A DNA stretch of 64,000 bases from Alphaproteobacteria bacterium (GCA_016861165.1 BOKV01000016.1:38641-102640), one strand, 5' to 3'; shown: positions 39,605 through 53,230, counted from the first letter of the stretch. Numbers and translations are program-made. The notes: generated by a model not told the origin, from the letters alone.

Positions 39605-39934
39605 TTATCGACACCCCGACATCTTGTAGTTGACAACGACCTGGTCATCACGCGTTCCGGAGCCGCTGCGGCTGAAGGTGCAGGTGAAACGACGCCCAGA
39701 AAAGCGGGCCATATCGCGATAGGCCTTGGCGTCATCACGCTCCCATTGTGTTGACCGGATCGTATAGTTGCCCGGATCGGTGCTCTTGTAGCATTTGAGC
39801 GTCGCGTAGCGTTTTCCGCTCACAGCTCCGGCGGTGATGGTGCACACGCCCTTGAAGGACTCCGCGAAGACGGGAGTTGCAGGAAACCCGATGCCGGTGC
39901 AGATGGCAAACGCCAGTCTGAATGCGTGCCTCAT
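39605..39934 (-). CDS. Hypothetical secreted protein
   Basis: A 109-residue protein with a signal peptide (MRHAFRLAFAICTGIGFPATPVFA) and a small mature domain containing four cysteines (GVCTITAG, LKCYKS, FTCTFSR, MSGCR), which suggests two disulfides in the periplasm. I do not recognise the family. It stands alone between ubiA and purD on the minus strand. Confidence 0.68.
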   Translation of the reverse strand: MRHAFRLAFAICTGIGFPATPVFAESFKGVCTITAGAVSGKRYATLKCYKSTDPGNYTIRSTQWERDDAKAYRDMARFSGRRFTCTFSRSGSGTRDDQVVVNYKMSGCR

Positions 39935-40225
39935 GAGCCCCCCCGTCTCGGCCGGACACGACGCTGTTGACGACAGGCAACCGGAACCGCGCCTTTGCGC
40001 GCGCCTCGAACCGGCCAGCAGTCGGGCCTCGGTCGCGACGTCAGTCGTGCCCTGGTTGTTCCCTCAGCCAACCATAGGATGCCTCGGTGGCGATTTGAGT
40101 GCAACCCCCGCGACAGTTGCCTCAGGAACGCACGGCGCGGCCAGCGCCGGACGGCAGGAAAGCCGGTTGTCATGGCCGATACGGCTGCTAGAGACGCACC
40201 GGGACGACAAGAGGACAGCGCATCC
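39935..40225. other. Intergenic region upstream of purD
   Basis: About 290 bases between divergent genes, with no supported coding sequence. The ORF-track frame through it is an N-terminal extension of purD; an in-frame ATG at 40172 lies inside it. It should contain the purD promoter, but I could not pick a convincing -35/-10 pair. Confidence 0.4.
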
Positions 40226-41557
40226 GTGAACGAAAGGCTGAACATCCTACTCATCGGCTCGGGCGGGCGCGAGCATGCGCTTGCCTGGAAGATCGCCGGC
40301 TCGCCGCGCTGCGGCCGGCTCTTCTGCGCGCCGGGCAATGCCGGCATTGCTCGCGAGGCCGAGATCGTCGACCTCGACATCGCCGACCACGGCGCCGTCA
40401 TCCGGTTCTGCAGGGATCAGGCGGTCGACCTCGTCGTCATCGGGCCGGAGGCGCCGCTTGTCGCCGGCATCGTCGACGATCTTGCCGCCGCCGGTATCCG
40501 CGCCTTCGGGCCGACGGCCGGCGCCGCCCGGCTCGAAGGCTCCAAGGCCTTCACCAAGGAGCTGTGCGCCCAGTTCGCCATCCCCACCGCCGCCTGGGCC
40601 CGCTTCAACAACGCGCCAAAGGCAAAGCGCCATGTGCGCGAATTTGGCGCGCCGATCGTGGTGAAGGCCGACGGACTGGCCGCCGGCAAGGGGGTGACCG
40701 TGGCGATGACGGTCGACGAGGCCTGCGCTGCGATCGACGACTGCTTCGAGGGCGCCTTCGGCGCGGCCGGCGCCGAGGTCGTCATCGAGGAATGTCTCGA
40801 CGGCGAAGAAGCGAGCCTGTTCGCGCTGTGCGACGGCCGCACGGCGCTGCTGTTCGGCACCGCACAGGACCACAAGCGGGCATTTGACGGCGACACCGGC
40901 CCCAATACCGGCGGCATGGGCGCCTATTCGCCGGCGCCCGTTCTCGACCAGCCGATGGTCGAGCGGGTGATGACGGACATCATCGTGCCGACGCTTGCCG
41001 GCATGGCGGCGAAAGGCGCGCCGTTCACCGGCATCCTCTATGCCGGGCTGATGCTGACCGCGCGGGGGCCTCAGCTCATCGAGTACAATGTCCGCTTCGG
41101 CGACCCGGAATGCCAGGTGCTGATGCCACGCCTGAAGTCCGATCTCGTCGAGCTGATGCTGGCGGCGCTCGACGGCGACCTGCTGGCGCTGGAGGCGGAG
41201 TGGTCGGACGACTGCGCGCTCAGCGTGGTGATGGCGGCCAAGGGCTATCCCGGCGCCTTTGAGAAGGGGACGCCGATCGGCGGCCTCGACCGGGCCGAGG
41301 CGACCGGCGCCCTCGTCTTTCACGCCGGCACGGCGCTGCGCGACGGCCGGCTTGTCGCTGCCGGCGGACGCGTCCTCGACGTGACCGCGCTGGCGCCGAC
41401 CGTTGCCGGCGCGCAGGCGGCGGCCTACCGGGCGGTCGAGGCCATCGACTGGCCCGGCGGCTTCTGGCGCCGCGACATCGGCCGGCGGGCTGTCGAACGC
41501 GAGGCCGGTCGCTACAGCCTCATCCCGCCGAGCGGCAACGCGAGGCGGACCAGATGA
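40226..41557 (+). CDS. purD: Phosphoribosylamine-glycine ligase
   Basis: A 443-residue ATP-grasp enzyme for the second step of purine synthesis. Key segments are [55 protein letters not shown] and [23 protein letters not shown] 40226 places the start two residues before the conserved [10 protein letters not shown]. The protein normally ends near FWRRDIGxRAVERE; here the last 13 residues ([13 protein letters not shown]) are encoded by a dispersed repeat, an unusual recruited tail. The repeat's hairpin may also terminate the transcript. Confidence 0.95.
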   Translation: MNERLNILLIGSGGREHALAWKIAGSPRCGRLFCAPGNAGIAREAEIVDLDIADHGAVIRFCRDQAVDLVVIGPEAPLVAGIVDDLAAAGIRAFGPTAGAARLEGSKAFTKELCAQFAIPTAAWARFNNAPKAKRHVREFGAPIVVKADGLAAGKGVTVAMTVDEACAAIDDCFEGAFGAAGAEVVIEECLDGEEASLFALCDGRTALLFGTAQDHKRAFDGDTGPNTGGMGAYSPAPVLDQPMVERVMTDIIVPTLAGMAAKGAPFTGILYAGLMLTARGPQLIEYNVRFGDPECQVLMPRLKSDLVELMLAALDGDLLALEAEWSDDCALSVVMAAKGYPGAFEKGTPIGGLDRAEATGALVFHAGTALRDGRLVAAGGRVLDVTALAPTVAGAQAAAYRAVEAIDWPGGFWRRDIGRRAVEREAGRYSLIPPSGNARRTR

Positions 41558-41610
41558 CGCGACCAAACAAACAGATACAGCAAAAACCCGATTCGGCTGG
41601 ATCGGGTTTA
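41516..41610 (+). repeat. Dispersed 95-bp repeat, copy 2
   Basis: About 91% identical to copy 1 over 95 bases, including the terminator-like hairpin. The first 42 bases are the 3' end of purD, read through to a stop at 41555-41557 inside the repeat. Confidence 0.85.
41584..41609 (+). terminator. Terminator-like hairpin after purD
   Basis: A 9-bp stem, AAACCCGAT/ATCGGGTTT, with loop TCGGCTGG, 26 bases after the purD stop. The plus-strand U tract is short (TTTAACA), whereas the minus strand would give TTTTTG. Confidence 0.5.
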
Positions 41611-41736
41611 ACAGCGCAAGGAGCGGTTGTCCTGTCGTGACGAGACAATCGCCCTTGACAGGGCTGGAACAAAATGGGAACAATGGCGCGTTCGGCCGGC
41701 CGTTGCGGGCTTGGCCAGGGGCGCGGGGGGTCAGGC

Positions 41737-43266
41737 ATGGTCGCCAGGGTCAGCACGGTCGCCTTTCAGGGCATTGAGGCGGTGCCGGTCGACGTGCAGG
41801 TGATGATCCAGCCCGGCAAGGCACAGATGAACGTCGTCGGGCTTGCCGACAAGGCGGTGGCCGAGAGCCGCGAGCGGGTGCGCGCGGCACTGCACGCCTC
41901 CGGGCTGTCGATCCCGCACAAGCGGGTGACCGTCAACCTGGCGCCGGCCGACCTGCCGAAGGAGGGCAGCCATTACGACCTGCCGATCGCGCTGGGGCTG
42001 ATGGCGGCGCTTGGCGCCATTCCGGCCGACATGCTGGCCGACTATGTCGTCATCGGCGAACTGGCGCTCGACGGCACGCTGGCCCCGGTGGCCGGCACGC
42101 TGCCGGCGGCGATCGGCGCCAACGGCGCCGGCAAGGGCCTGATCTGCCCGGCCGAGTGCGGGCCGGAGGCGGCCTGGGCCGACGCCGACATGGCGATCGT
42201 CGCGCCGCATAGCCTGGTGGCGCTCGCCAACCATTTCCGCGGCACGCAGGTGCTGTCGCGGCCGGTGCCGGCGATCCGCCAGGCCGCCGCGCCGCTCGCC
42301 GATCTGCGCGACATCAAGGGTCAGGAGACGGCCAAGCGGGCGCTGGAGATCGCCGCGGCCGGCGGCCACAACCTGCTGATGGTCGGTCCGCCCGGCTCGG
42401 GCAAGTCGATGCTGGCCCAGCGCCTGCCCGGCATCCTGCCGAGGCTGTCGCCGCGCGAACTGCTGGAGGTGTCGATGATCGCCTCGATCGCCGGCGAACT
42501 GGCCGGCGGCAGGCTGTCGGACCGGCGGCCGTTCCGGGCCCCGCACCATTCGGCGTCGATGGCGGCGATGGTCGGCGGCGGCGTGCGCGCGCGGCCGGGC
42601 GAGGTGTCGCTCGCCCATAATGGCGTGCTGTTCCTCGACGAGTTCCCCGAATTCGCGCCGCAGGTGCTCGATTCGCTGCGCCAGCCGCTGGAGACCGGCG
42701 AGACGGCGATCGCGCGGGCCAACCACCGCGTCACCTATCCGTCGCGCTTCCAGCTGGTGGCTGCGATGAATCCGTGCCGGTGCGGCATGGCCGGCGAGCC
42801 CGGCCACTCCTGCCGGCGCGGCGCGCGCTGCGCGGCCGACTATCAGGCGCGCATTTCCGGACCGCTGATCGACCGCATCGACCTGCGCGTCGAGGTCGCC
42901 GCCGTCAGCGCCGCCGACCTGATCGGGCCGGCGACGGCCGAGTCGAGCGCCGCCGTCGCCGCCCGCGTGGCCGCCGCCCGCGCCGTGCAGACCGAGCGCT
43001 ACGAGGAGCTGGGCCTGGCGGCGGCGACCAACGCCGCCGTCCCCAACGCGGCGGTCGAGACGGTGGCCGCGCCCGACGCTGCCGGCGCCGCGCTCCTGCG
43101 CGACGCCGCCGAGGCGATGCGCTTCTCGGCGCGCGCTTATCACCGTATCCTCAAGGTGGCGCGCACCATCGCCGACCTCGACGGCGCCGACCATGTCGGC
43201 CGCATCCATGTCGCCGAGGCGGTGGCCTATCGCGTCGCCGGCGAGCGGCTCGCCGCTGCGGCCTGA
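41737..43266 (+). CDS. comM: YifB/ComM family Mg-chelatase-like AAA+ ATPase
   Basis: A 509-residue AAA+ protein. The N-terminal ChlI-like domain (VSTVAFQGIEAVPVDVQVMIQPGK, GLADKAVAESRERVRAAL, VNLAPADLPKEGSHYDLPIAL) precedes the ATPase core with Walker A GPPGSGKS and Walker B NGVLFLDEFPEF. AAMNPCRCG and a cysteine-bearing segment (CRRGARCAADYQ) follow. ComM is a branch-migration helicase in natural transformation; that role here is inferred from homology. ATG 41737 (MVARVSTVAF) is preferred. Confidence 0.93.
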   Translation: MVARVSTVAFQGIEAVPVDVQVMIQPGKAQMNVVGLADKAVAESRERVRAALHASGLSIPHKRVTVNLAPADLPKEGSHYDLPIALGLMAALGAIPADMLADYVVIGELALDGTLAPVAGTLPAAIGANGAGKGLICPAECGPEAAWADADMAIVAPHSLVALANHFRGTQVLSRPVPAIRQAAAPLADLRDIKGQETAKRALEIAAAGGHNLLMVGPPGSGKSMLAQRLPGILPRLSPRELLEVSMIASIAGELAGGRLSDRRPFRAPHHSASMAAMVGGGVRARPGEVSLAHNGVLFLDEFPEFAPQVLDSLRQPLETGETAIARANHRVTYPSRFQLVAAMNPCRCGMAGEPGHSCRRGARCAADYQARISGPLIDRIDLRVEVAAVSAADLIGPATAESSAAVAARVAAARAVQTERYEELGLAAATNAAVPNAAVETVAAPDAAGAALLRDAAEAMRFSARAYHRILKVARTIADLDGADHVGRIHVAEAVAYRVAGERLAAAA

Positions 43267-43342
43267 ACCCTGTCTCGCAGGCAACGCCGGCGGCCGGCGC
43301 CGGTGGCGGCTCCGTTAAGCCTTTCCCAACGCCGATCTGCTA

Positions 43343-45727
43343 GTGGCGGAAGCCGAACCGGCCGACGACAGGCTATGCCGGCGGCCAATGGCAGGAAGCA
43401 GCGTGAAGCCTCGTCCGCAGACACAGCGCGCGCCGCGGCCGGCAGCCCGGCCGCGAACCACCGCCTCCGGGCGGCGGGCGCCACCGGCCAAGCCGGCCGA
43501 AGGCGCCCTGCCCGTCCATGCCGCCCCGCCGCTCGCCACGCCCGACCCGACGCCGACCGTCCTGTGCCCGCGATCCCTGCTCTGGGGCGGCGCGCTTGCC
43601 GCGCTTGCCGGCGGCGCGGCGAGCGCGTTCCTGTTCGGCGCCGCCGCCGCCCTGGTGCTGGTGGCCACGCTGGCCACCGCCGGCTTCTGCCTGTGGCGGG
43701 CGCTGGATTTCCGCAATGCGGCACTGCAGGCCGAACTCGCCGGCGCCAGGCGCCATGTCGAACTTCTCGACGACCGGGCCTGGGAATTGCGCGAAAGCGA
43801 GGAGCGCTACCGCACCCTCGCCGAGGCCTTCGGCGACATGGTCATGCAGCGCGACGGCGCCGGACGCGTCGTCTTTGTCAGTCCGGCGCTGGCCGAACTG
43901 GTCGGCCGCGACCCGGCCGCGATGGTCGGGCGGCCGTTCGAGCCCGTCATCATCGAGTCCCGCCTGCTCGGCGGCGGCGGGCCCGACACATCGCTGGCGC
44001 GCGCCCGCCAATTGTGCCTGGCGACGCCGGCCGGGCCGCGCTGGCTGCACTGGATCGACCTGCCGGTGCGTGATTCCGGCAGCGGGCCGGCGGCGATCCG
44101 CTCGGTCGCCCGCGACATCACCGATCACAAGCGCGCCGAGGCGGCGCTTGACGAGGCCCGGCGCCGGGCAGAATCGGCGAGCGAGGCCAAGTCGCGCTTC
44201 CTCGCCACCGTCAGCCACGAGATGCGCACGCCGCTCAACGGCATTCTCGGCATGTCGGCGCTGCTGGCCGACACGCGGCTGTCGGCCGAACAGGCGGCCT
44301 ACAACGACGCCATCCATACCTCCGGCACGGCGCTGCTGGCGCTGATCGAGGACATGCTCGACCTGACGGCGATCGAGGCCGGGCGCTTCGAGGTGAAAGA
44401 CGAGGCATTCGACCCGGCCCGGCTGGCGGAGGAGGTCTGCGAACTTCTGGCTGGCCGCGCCCACGCCAAGGGCATCGAACTGGGCACGGTGGCCGCCGCC
44501 GATGTGCCGCTCACGGTCAGGGCCGACGCCGGGCGCATCCGCCAGGTCCTCGTCAACCTGATCGGCAACGCCGTCAAGTTCACCGACAAGGGCGGCGTGC
44601 GGGTCGGTGTCGAGGTCGAGCCGGCCGGCCCCGGCGCCCAGGCCCGGCTTGCCTTCACCGTCAGCGATACCGGCCCCGGCTTTTCGCCGGCCGACGCGGC
44701 GCGACTGTTCGGCGAGTTCGTCCAGCTCGACACGGGCCCGACGCGCCGTCACGGCGGCGCCGGCCTCGGCCTGTCGATCTCGCGCGCCGTCGCCCGCCGG
44801 CTCGGCGGCGACATCACGGTCGACAGCACGCCCGGCAGGGGGGCGACCTTCCGTTTCTCGCTGGCGGTGGCAACGCGGCGGCCGCCGGCGGCACGGCGCT
44901 CCGCCATGGCACGCCGGCGTGTGCTGATCGTCTCGGCCGGATCAGTCGAGGCGCCGGCGCTGGCGCGCACCATCACCGAGGCCGGCGGCCATGCCGAATG
45001 CGTAGCCAGGCTGGGCGAGGCCGCGGCCCGCCTGCGTGCCGCCGGCGCGGCCGGCGCCCCCTTCGACACGGTGGTGATCGACCCGGCGGTGTCGCCGGAC
45101 CCGGCCCGCTCGCTGCGCCGGCTGGCGCGGCTGGCCCGCCACCCGCTTCACGGCGTGGTGCTGGTCCGACCCGACCAGCGCGGACGGCTCAGCGGCCTGA
45201 TCGAGGGCGGCTTCGATGCCTATCTGGTCCGCCCGGTGCGACGTGATTCGCTTCTGCGCGTCGTCGGTGAACGCAGGGCCGCGCGCGACCAGGCCGCGCC
45301 GCTGGTGCGCCGGCCGCTGCTGCGGCCGGGCGAACGGCTGGCCCCCCACGAGGTCCTGCTTGCCGAGGACAACGACATCAACGCGCTGCTGGTGCGCACG
45401 GTCCTCGAACGCGCCGGCCAGAAGGTGACCCTGGCCACGACCGGACGCGAGGCGGTGCGCGCCTATCGCACGGCGCTTGGAGAAGGCCGGCCGTTTGCGC
45501 TGGTGCTGATGGACATGCACATGCCGATCATGGACGGCGCCGCCGCCATCCGCGCTATCCGCCGGCTGGAGGCCAAGCGCAAGGCGCGGCGCGCCCGCAT
45601 CCTGACGCTGACGGCGGACGAGCAGGCCGAGGCGCGCCGCCGCGCGCGGGCCGCCGGCGGCGACGGCTTCCTGACCAAGCCGCTGGCACCAGCCGGGCTG
45701 GTGGCGATCCTGCGGGCGCTGGGCTGA
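43343..45727 (+). CDS. Hybrid sensor histidine kinase with two receiver domains
   Basis: A 794-residue inner-membrane sensor. A long Pro/Arg-rich N-terminus is followed by two short membrane segments (about residues 78-120) and a PAS domain (about 150-260). HisKA has the phospho-histidine at H292 ([12 protein letters not shown]). HATPase has [21 protein letters not shown] and GAGLGLSI. A first receiver-like domain (about 524-642) lacks the acidic pair and is probably inactive. The second receiver is intact ([10 protein letters not shown]724 in VLMDMHMP, K779). No cognate regulator is adjacent. ATG 43388 is an alternative start. Confidence 0.92.
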   Translation: MAEAEPADDRLCRRPMAGSSVKPRPQTQRAPRPAARPRTTASGRRAPPAKPAEGALPVHAAPPLATPDPTPTVLCPRSLLWGGALAALAGGAASAFLFGAAAALVLVATLATAGFCLWRALDFRNAALQAELAGARRHVELLDDRAWELRESEERYRTLAEAFGDMVMQRDGAGRVVFVSPALAELVGRDPAAMVGRPFEPVIIESRLLGGGGPDTSLARARQLCLATPAGPRWLHWIDLPVRDSGSGPAAIRSVARDITDHKRAEAALDEARRRAESASEAKSRFLATVSHEMRTPLNGILGMSALLADTRLSAEQAAYNDAIHTSGTALLALIEDMLDLTAIEAGRFEVKDEAFDPARLAEEVCELLAGRAHAKGIELGTVAAADVPLTVRADAGRIRQVLVNLIGNAVKFTDKGGVRVGVEVEPAGPGAQARLAFTVSDTGPGFSPADAARLFGEFVQLDTGPTRRHGGAGLGLSISRAVARRLGGDITVDSTPGRGATFRFSLAVATRRPPAARRSAMARRRVLIVSAGSVEAPALARTITEAGGHAECVARLGEAAARLRAAGAAGAPFDTVVIDPAVSPDPARSLRRLARLARHPLHGVVLVRPDQRGRLSGLIEGGFDAYLVRPVRRDSLLRVVGERRAARDQAAPLVRRPLLRPGERLAPHEVLLAEDNDINALLVRTVLERAGQKVTLATTGREAVRAYRTALGEGRPFALVLMDMHMPIMDGAAAIRAIRRLEAKRKARRARILTLTADEQAEARRRARAAGGDGFLTKPLAPAGLVAILRALG

Positions 45728-45860
45728 GACCAACCCCTCGCCGAGGCTGGCGGCGGCACCGCATGTCACAATCCTGTCGCGGAGATGTGAAATCTGCTCA
45801 GGCGGCGGGCCACGCCGCGATTCGCGCCCGTGCCTGCCGCCACCAGCCGGACGAGAGCCC

Positions 45861-46796
45861 TTGGCCACGCTGACCTTTCCCCGACTGCCGAACGACCGAC
45901 GGGTGGCATTCCCCGCGCGGCGCCGCCCGCCGGTCGGGCCCGGCCGCCGGGCACCGGGCGCGGCCGGCGCGCCGGTCGTCGCCCGCATCGGTTCGCTCGA
46001 GGCCCGGCTGGCGCGCGGCCAGGCCGAGCTGCGCGCCGTGCAGCGCCTGCGCTACGAAGTCTTCTACCGCGAGATGGCGGCCCGCCCGCACGCCGTCGCA
46101 CGGCTGTTGCGGCGCGACGCCGATGACTGGGATCGCGTGTGCGACCACCTTGTCGTCATCGACACGAGCGAGGCAGCGGCGGCCCTGCCGGCGACCGGCG
46201 GCGGCCGCATTGTCGGCACCTACCGCTTCCTGACGGCGGCCAGGGCCGCGACGGCGGGCATCGGCTTCTACACCCAGTCGGAATTCGACATCGCGACGCT
46301 GGTGGCCCGCCACCGCGACCTGCACTTCATGGAGCTGGGCCGTTCCTGCGTGCTGCCGGCCTGGCGCAACCGGCGCACGATCGAACTGCTGTGGGCGGCC
46401 ACCTGGGCCTATGTGCTCGGCCACGGCGTCGACGTGATGATCGGCTGCGCCTCGTTTGCCGGCACCGATCCGGATGAGTTGGCCGAGCCGCTCGCCTTCC
46501 TTCATCACCACGCCGCGCCGCCGCCCGAATGGGATGTGGCTGCCGGACCGGGACGCGCCGTGCCGACGAATCGCCTCGACGCCGGCGCTGTCGAAGCCCG
46601 GCGGGCGCTGCACGCCCTGCCGCCGCTGATCAAGGGCTACCTGCGGCTTGGCGCCTGGTTCGGCCGCGAGGCGGTGATCGACCGCCAGTTCGCCACCACC
46701 GACGTGCTCGTCATCCTACCGGTCAGCCGCATCAATCCGCGCTATGTCAGCTATTACGGCGCCGATGCCAGCCGCCATGCCGTGGCGGCCCGGTAG
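45861..46796 (+). CDS. olsB: OlsB-like GNAT N-acyltransferase (ornithine lipid synthesis)
   Basis: A 311-residue protein of the hemolysin-like GNAT family. RYEVFYREMAARPHAVARLLRRDADDWDRVCDHLVVID, GTYRFLTAARA, GFYTQSEFDIATL, FMELGRSCVLPAWRNRRTIELLWAATWAY and KGYLRLGAWFGREAVIDRQFATTDVLVILPV are typical of OlsB. OlsB makes lyso-ornithine lipid by transferring a 3-hydroxyacyl group from ACP to ornithine. The start is uncertain: the ORF opens at a TTG with a weak Shine-Dalgarno. No olsA is nearby. Confidence 0.85.
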   Translation: MATLTFPRLPNDRRVAFPARRRPPVGPGRRAPGAAGAPVVARIGSLEARLARGQAELRAVQRLRYEVFYREMAARPHAVARLLRRDADDWDRVCDHLVVIDTSEAAAALPATGGGRIVGTYRFLTAARAATAGIGFYTQSEFDIATLVARHRDLHFMELGRSCVLPAWRNRRTIELLWAATWAYVLGHGVDVMIGCASFAGTDPDELAEPLAFLHHHAAPPPEWDVAAGPGRAVPTNRLDAGAVEARRALHALPPLIKGYLRLGAWFGREAVIDRQFATTDVLVILPVSRINPRYVSYYGADASRHAVAAR

Positions 46797-46813
46797 CGCC
46801 CCATCCGGCCGGC

Positions 46814-49105
<2,292 letters not shown>

Positions 49106-49359
49106 CGCAATCCTCCCTGCGGCTTCCGGGCAAGGGAGGCCGCTACGCATTGAACGCGTGGGCGACCAGCCCGCCTCAACGGACCGCCGCACCGCCCGCC
49201 GGCGCCACCGCCGACGGGGCAACCATCTTGCATGTTCTGTGGACTTTTCCAACATGGGCCGGCGACCGGCCACGGCGAAGCTTGCCTTCGACCGGGGCTT
49301 GGGGCTTACCTTGGCCGCGCCGCCACCGACGCGAAGGTTCGGCAACGGGAAGGCAGCCC

Positions 49360-52071
49360 TTGGACGCCAGACGCCAATCGGACCACCGCCAGCCGGCGCC
49401 AGCCCCCAAGCCGACGCCGATGATGGAGCAGTATGCCGAGATCAAGGCGGCCAACCCGGATTTGCTGCTGTTCTACCGCATGGGCGATTTCTACGAGCTG
49501 TTCTTCGAGGATGCCGAGATCGCCTCGCGCGCGCTCGGCATTGCGCTGACCAGGCGCGGAAAGCACCTCGGCGAGGATATCCCGATGTGCGGCGTGCCGG
49601 TGCATGCCGCCGAGGACTATCTGCACAAGCTGATCGGACTCGGCCATCGCGTCGCCGTGTGCGAGCAGCTCGAAGACCCGGCCGCAGCGCGCGGGCGCGG
49701 CGCCAGGGCAGTGGTGCGCCGCGACGTCACCCGGCTGGTCACCCCCGGCACGATCACCGAGGAGCGGCTTCTCGAACCGGGCCGGGCCAATCATCTCGCC
49801 GCGCTGGCGAGGGTGCGGCCGGGCGAAGGCCGCGAGGAGATGGCGCTCGCCTGGATCGACCTGTCGACCGGCGCCTTCCGCGTCTGCCGCACGGCGCACG
49901 ACCGGCTCTCGGCCGACCTCGCCCGCATCGAGCCGAGCGAACTGGTGCTGCCCGATTTCCTCGACGGCGAACCGGCTGTGCGGCGGCTTGTCGCCGGCGG
50001 GCCGACGGCGCTGTCGCCGCAGCCGGCGGCGAGCTTCGACAGCGCCGCCGCCGAGGCGCGCCTGCAGGCCCATTTCGGCGTGCGCACGCTGGAGGGGTTC
50101 GGCCAGTTCTCGCGCGCCGAGCTGTCGGCGGCCGGCGCCGTGCTCGCCTATGTCGAGAAGACGCAGATCGCCGAACGGCCGGCGCTGTCACGGCCGGTGC
50201 GCGAGGAAGCCGGCCGCACCATGTTCATCGACGCGGCGACGCGGGCCAATCTGGAACTGGTGCGCACGCTCTCGGGCGGGCGCGAGGGAAGCCTGCTGCG
50301 CGCCATCGACCGCACCGTGACGGCGCCGGGCGGCAGGCTGCTCGCCGAGCGGCTGATGAATCCGCTGACGGATCCGGCGACCGTCCGCCAGCGCCACGAT
50401 TCGATCGCCTTCCTCCTCGACCACGACCGCCTGGCGCGGCAGGTGCGCGGCGAGCTGAAGCCCTGTCCCGACATCGCCCGCGCCCTGCTGCGGCTGTCGG
50501 TCAACCGCGGCGGCCCGCGCGACATGGGCGCCATCGCCGCTGGCCTTGCCCGCGCCGGCGCGCTGGCGGCGAGCCTCGATGGCGACCTGCCGGCGGAACT
50601 GGCGGCCGCACGCCAGGCACTGGCCGCCGCGCCGCAGGCGCTTGGCCGCCACCTCGCCGCCGCGCTCGCCGACGAGCTGCCGCTCAATCGCCGCGACGGC
50701 GGTTTCGTGCGCGAGGGCCTGGACAGCGAACTGGACGAGCTGCGGCTGCTCGCCCGCGAAAGCCGGCGGGTGATCGCCGCCATGCAGGAGCGCCACGCCC
50801 GCGAAAGCGGCGTCAAGTCGCTCAAGATCCGGCACAACAACGTGCTCGGCTATTTCATCGAGGTGACCGCCGCCAATGCCGCCGCGCTCACTTCGGAGGC
50901 GGCCAGGTCCCGCTTCATCCACCGCCAGACGCTCGCCAATGTGATGCGCTTCACCACGCCGGAACTAGCCGAACTGGAAAGCCGCATCGCCAATGCCGCC
51001 GGCCGCGCGCTCGAGATCGAGCAGGCGATCTTCGATCGGCTTGCCGACGAAATCCGCGCCGAGGCCGATACGATCACCGCGATTGCGGCAGCGCTCGCCG
51101 TCCTCGACGTATCGACGGCGCTGGCCCTGCTGGCGGCCGAGCAGGACTACTGCCGGCCGCGTGTCGACGACAGTCTGGCCTTCACGATCGAAGGCGGCCG
51201 CCACGCCGTTGTCGAGCAGGCGCTGAGGCGCGAAGGCGGTACGCCCTTCGTCGCCAATTCCTGCGATATCGGCGCCGCCGATGGCGAGAGCGGCGCCATC
51301 TGGCTGCTGACCGGCCCCAACATGGGCGGCAAGTCGACCTTCCTGCGCCAGAACGCGCTCATCGCCATCCTGGCGCAGATGGGGGCCTATGTGCCGGCGC
51401 GCTCTGCCCATGTCGGCGTCGTCGACCGGCTGTTCAGCCGGGTCGGCGCCGCCGACGACCTGGCGCGCGGACGCTCGACCTTCATGGTCGAGATGATCGA
51501 GACGGCGGTGATCCTCAACCAGGCCGGCGAACGGGCCTTCGTCATCCTCGACGAGATCGGCCGCGGCACCGCCACCTTCGACGGCCTGTCGATCGCCTGG
51601 GCGACGACCGAGCACCTGCACGAGGTCAACCGCTGCCGCACGCTGTTTGCCACCCACTATCACGAGCTGACCGCGCTCTCGGAGGTGCTGGCACGGCTGT
51701 CCAACGTCACCATGAAGGTGCGTGAATGGCAGGGCGATGTGATCTTCCTGCACGAGGTGGTGCCCGGGGCGGCCGACCGCTCCTACGGCATCCAGGTGGC
51801 GCGGCTCGCCGGCCTGCCGCCGGCGGTGGTCAGCCGGGCGCGCGACGTGCTCGACCAGCTCGAAAGCGCGGAGCGGGCACGCCCGGCCGCGGCGCTGGTC
51901 GACGACCTGCCGCTGTTCGCCGTCGCCGCGAGCGGACGGCCGGCACCCGCCTCCGCCGAGAGCGCGGTCTTGAAGGCGCTCGACGAACTGGTGCCCGACG
52001 ACATGACGCCGCGCCAGGCGCTGGAGACGCTCTACCGCCTGCGGGCGCTCGCCCGCGAGCAGAAAAGCTAG
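49360..52071 (+). CDS. mutS: DNA mismatch repair protein MutS
   Basis: A 903-residue mismatch-recognition ATPase. The N-terminal mismatch-binding domain has [34 protein letters not shown] (with the Phe-x-Glu element). The core contains the clamp and the C-terminal ATPase with [23 protein letters not shown] and [30 protein letters not shown] completes it. TTG 49360 with GGGAAGG upstream gives a family-length N-terminus; the ORF-track extension to 49150 is not credible. It is convergent with the adenosine kinase gene. Confidence 0.96.
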   Translation: MDARRQSDHRQPAPAPKPTPMMEQYAEIKAANPDLLLFYRMGDFYELFFEDAEIASRALGIALTRRGKHLGEDIPMCGVPVHAAEDYLHKLIGLGHRVAVCEQLEDPAAARGRGARAVVRRDVTRLVTPGTITEERLLEPGRANHLAALARVRPGEGREEMALAWIDLSTGAFRVCRTAHDRLSADLARIEPSELVLPDFLDGEPAVRRLVAGGPTALSPQPAASFDSAAAEARLQAHFGVRTLEGFGQFSRAELSAAGAVLAYVEKTQIAERPALSRPVREEAGRTMFIDAATRANLELVRTLSGGREGSLLRAIDRTVTAPGGRLLAERLMNPLTDPATVRQRHDSIAFLLDHDRLARQVRGELKPCPDIARALLRLSVNRGGPRDMGAIAAGLARAGALAASLDGDLPAELAAARQALAAAPQALGRHLAAALADELPLNRRDGGFVREGLDSELDELRLLARESRRVIAAMQERHARESGVKSLKIRHNNVLGYFIEVTAANAAALTSEAARSRFIHRQTLANVMRFTTPELAELESRIANAAGRALEIEQAIFDRLADEIRAEADTITAIAAALAVLDVSTALALLAAEQDYCRPRVDDSLAFTIEGGRHAVVEQALRREGGTPFVANSCDIGAADGESGAIWLLTGPNMGGKSTFLRQNALIAILAQMGAYVPARSAHVGVVDRLFSRVGAADDLARGRSTFMVEMIETAVILNQAGERAFVILDEIGRGTATFDGLSIAWATTEHLHEVNRCRTLFATHYHELTALSEVLARLSNVTMKVREWQGDVIFLHEVVPGAADRSYGIQVARLAGLPPAVVSRARDVLDQLESAERARPAAALVDDLPLFAVAASGRPAPASAESAVLKALDELVPDDMTPRQALETLYRLRALAREQKS

Positions 52072-52072
52072 T

Positions 52073-53065
52073 CTAGAGTCCCTCCTCGGCCAGCACCGCC
52101 CTCAGCGGCTCGCGCGGCCGCGGACCGACCTGCTGGATGACCAGCGCGGCGGCCATGGCGCCGATGCGGGCGCAATCGGGCAGATCGCGGCCATTGGTCA
52201 GGCCGAACAGGAAGCCGGCCGCGAACAGGTCGCCGGCGCCGGTGGTGTCGACCAGCTTCTCGATCGGATGGGCGGGTACGGCATGTGTCTCCTCGCGGGT
52301 GACGACGACGCAGCCTTTCTCCGAGCGGGTGACGATGCCGATCGCGCAATCGACGCGCAGCGCTTCCAGCGCCGCCTCGAAGGCGGCGGTCTGGTAGAGC
52401 GACTTCAGCTCCGCCTCGTTGGCAAAGACGATATCGACGGTGCGCGAGCGCATCAGTTCAAGGAACTCGTCGCGGTAGCGGTCGACGCAGAACGGGTCCG
52501 ACAGCGTCATCGAGAAGTTGCGCCCGTGGGCGTGGGCGGTCTTCGCCGCCAGCCGGATTGCATCCTTGGCCCGCGGCGGGTCCCACAGATATCCCTCGAA
52601 GAAGGTGACCTTCGACTGGGCGACGACCGCCTCGTCGATGTCGTCCGGACCGAGTTCGACGCAGGCGCCGAGATAGGTGTTCATCGACCGTTCGCCGTCG
52701 GGCGTGACGAAGATCATCGAGCGGGCGGTGGGTGGGTGACCGTTGAGCGGACGCGTCGCGTAGTGGACACCGCTGGCGCGGATGTCGTGGGCGAAGATCG
52801 TGCCGAGCGGATCGTCGGCGACCTTGCCGAAATAGGCGGCGCGCCCGCCCAGGCTGGCGATGCCGGCCGCCGTGTTGGCGGCGCTGCCGCCCGAAGCCTC
52901 GATTGCCGGTCCCATGACCGCATAGAGGTGTTCGGCGCGATCGGTATCGATCAGGTTCATCGCCCCCTTGACGATGCCCTCCCGGACGAGAAAGTCGTCC
53001 TCGGCCTGGGCGATGATGTCGACGATGGCGTTGCCGATCGTCAGGACGTCGAAACGCGTGGTCAT
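52073..53065 (-). CDS. Adenosine kinase (PfkB family)
   Basis: A 330-residue ribokinase-fold kinase. FDVLTIGNAIVDIIAQAEDDFL, GGSAANTAAGIASLGGRAAYFGKVADDPLG and the catalytic DTTGAGDLFAAGFLFGL (PfkB signature 2, base Asp) are clear. The alphaproteobacterial proteins of this group are annotated as adenosine kinase and probably salvage adenosine; the substrate is inferred from family resemblance. ATG 53065 is chosen, since the ORF-track extension of 75 codons is unsupported. It is convergent with mutS, with the stops only one base apart. Confidence 0.88.
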   Translation of the reverse strand: MTTRFDVLTIGNAIVDIIAQAEDDFLVREGIVKGAMNLIDTDRAEHLYAVMGPAIEASGGSAANTAAGIASLGGRAAYFGKVADDPLGTIFAHDIRASGVHYATRPLNGHPPTARSMIFVTPDGERSMNTYLGACVELGPDDIDEAVVAQSKVTFFEGYLWDPPRAKDAIRLAAKTAHAHGRNFSMTLSDPFCVDRYRDEFLELMRSRTVDIVFANEAELKSLYQTAAFEAALEALRVDCAIGIVTRSEKGCVVVTREETHAVPAHPIEKLVDTTGAGDLFAAGFLFGLTNGRDLPDCARIGAMAAALVIQQVGPRPREPLRAVLAEEGL

Positions 53066-53230
53066 GGGGCTCCTTTCAATTGTGGCCGGCCGGTCAATAA
53101 CGACTGGCGGCGGCGATGGGAAGCCCGGCTGCTGCCAACGGGCCATATGTTGAATCGCCGCCGGTCCAATCCCATCTGGCAGGCGGGGCGTCAGGGCGAC
53201 GCCCAAACCCGACAGGGACGGAGCCGACCG

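Noticed and set aside
39931-40401. 156-aa minus-strand ORF upstream of purD
   Set aside because: Overlaps the purD 5' end and has no recognisable domain or start signal.
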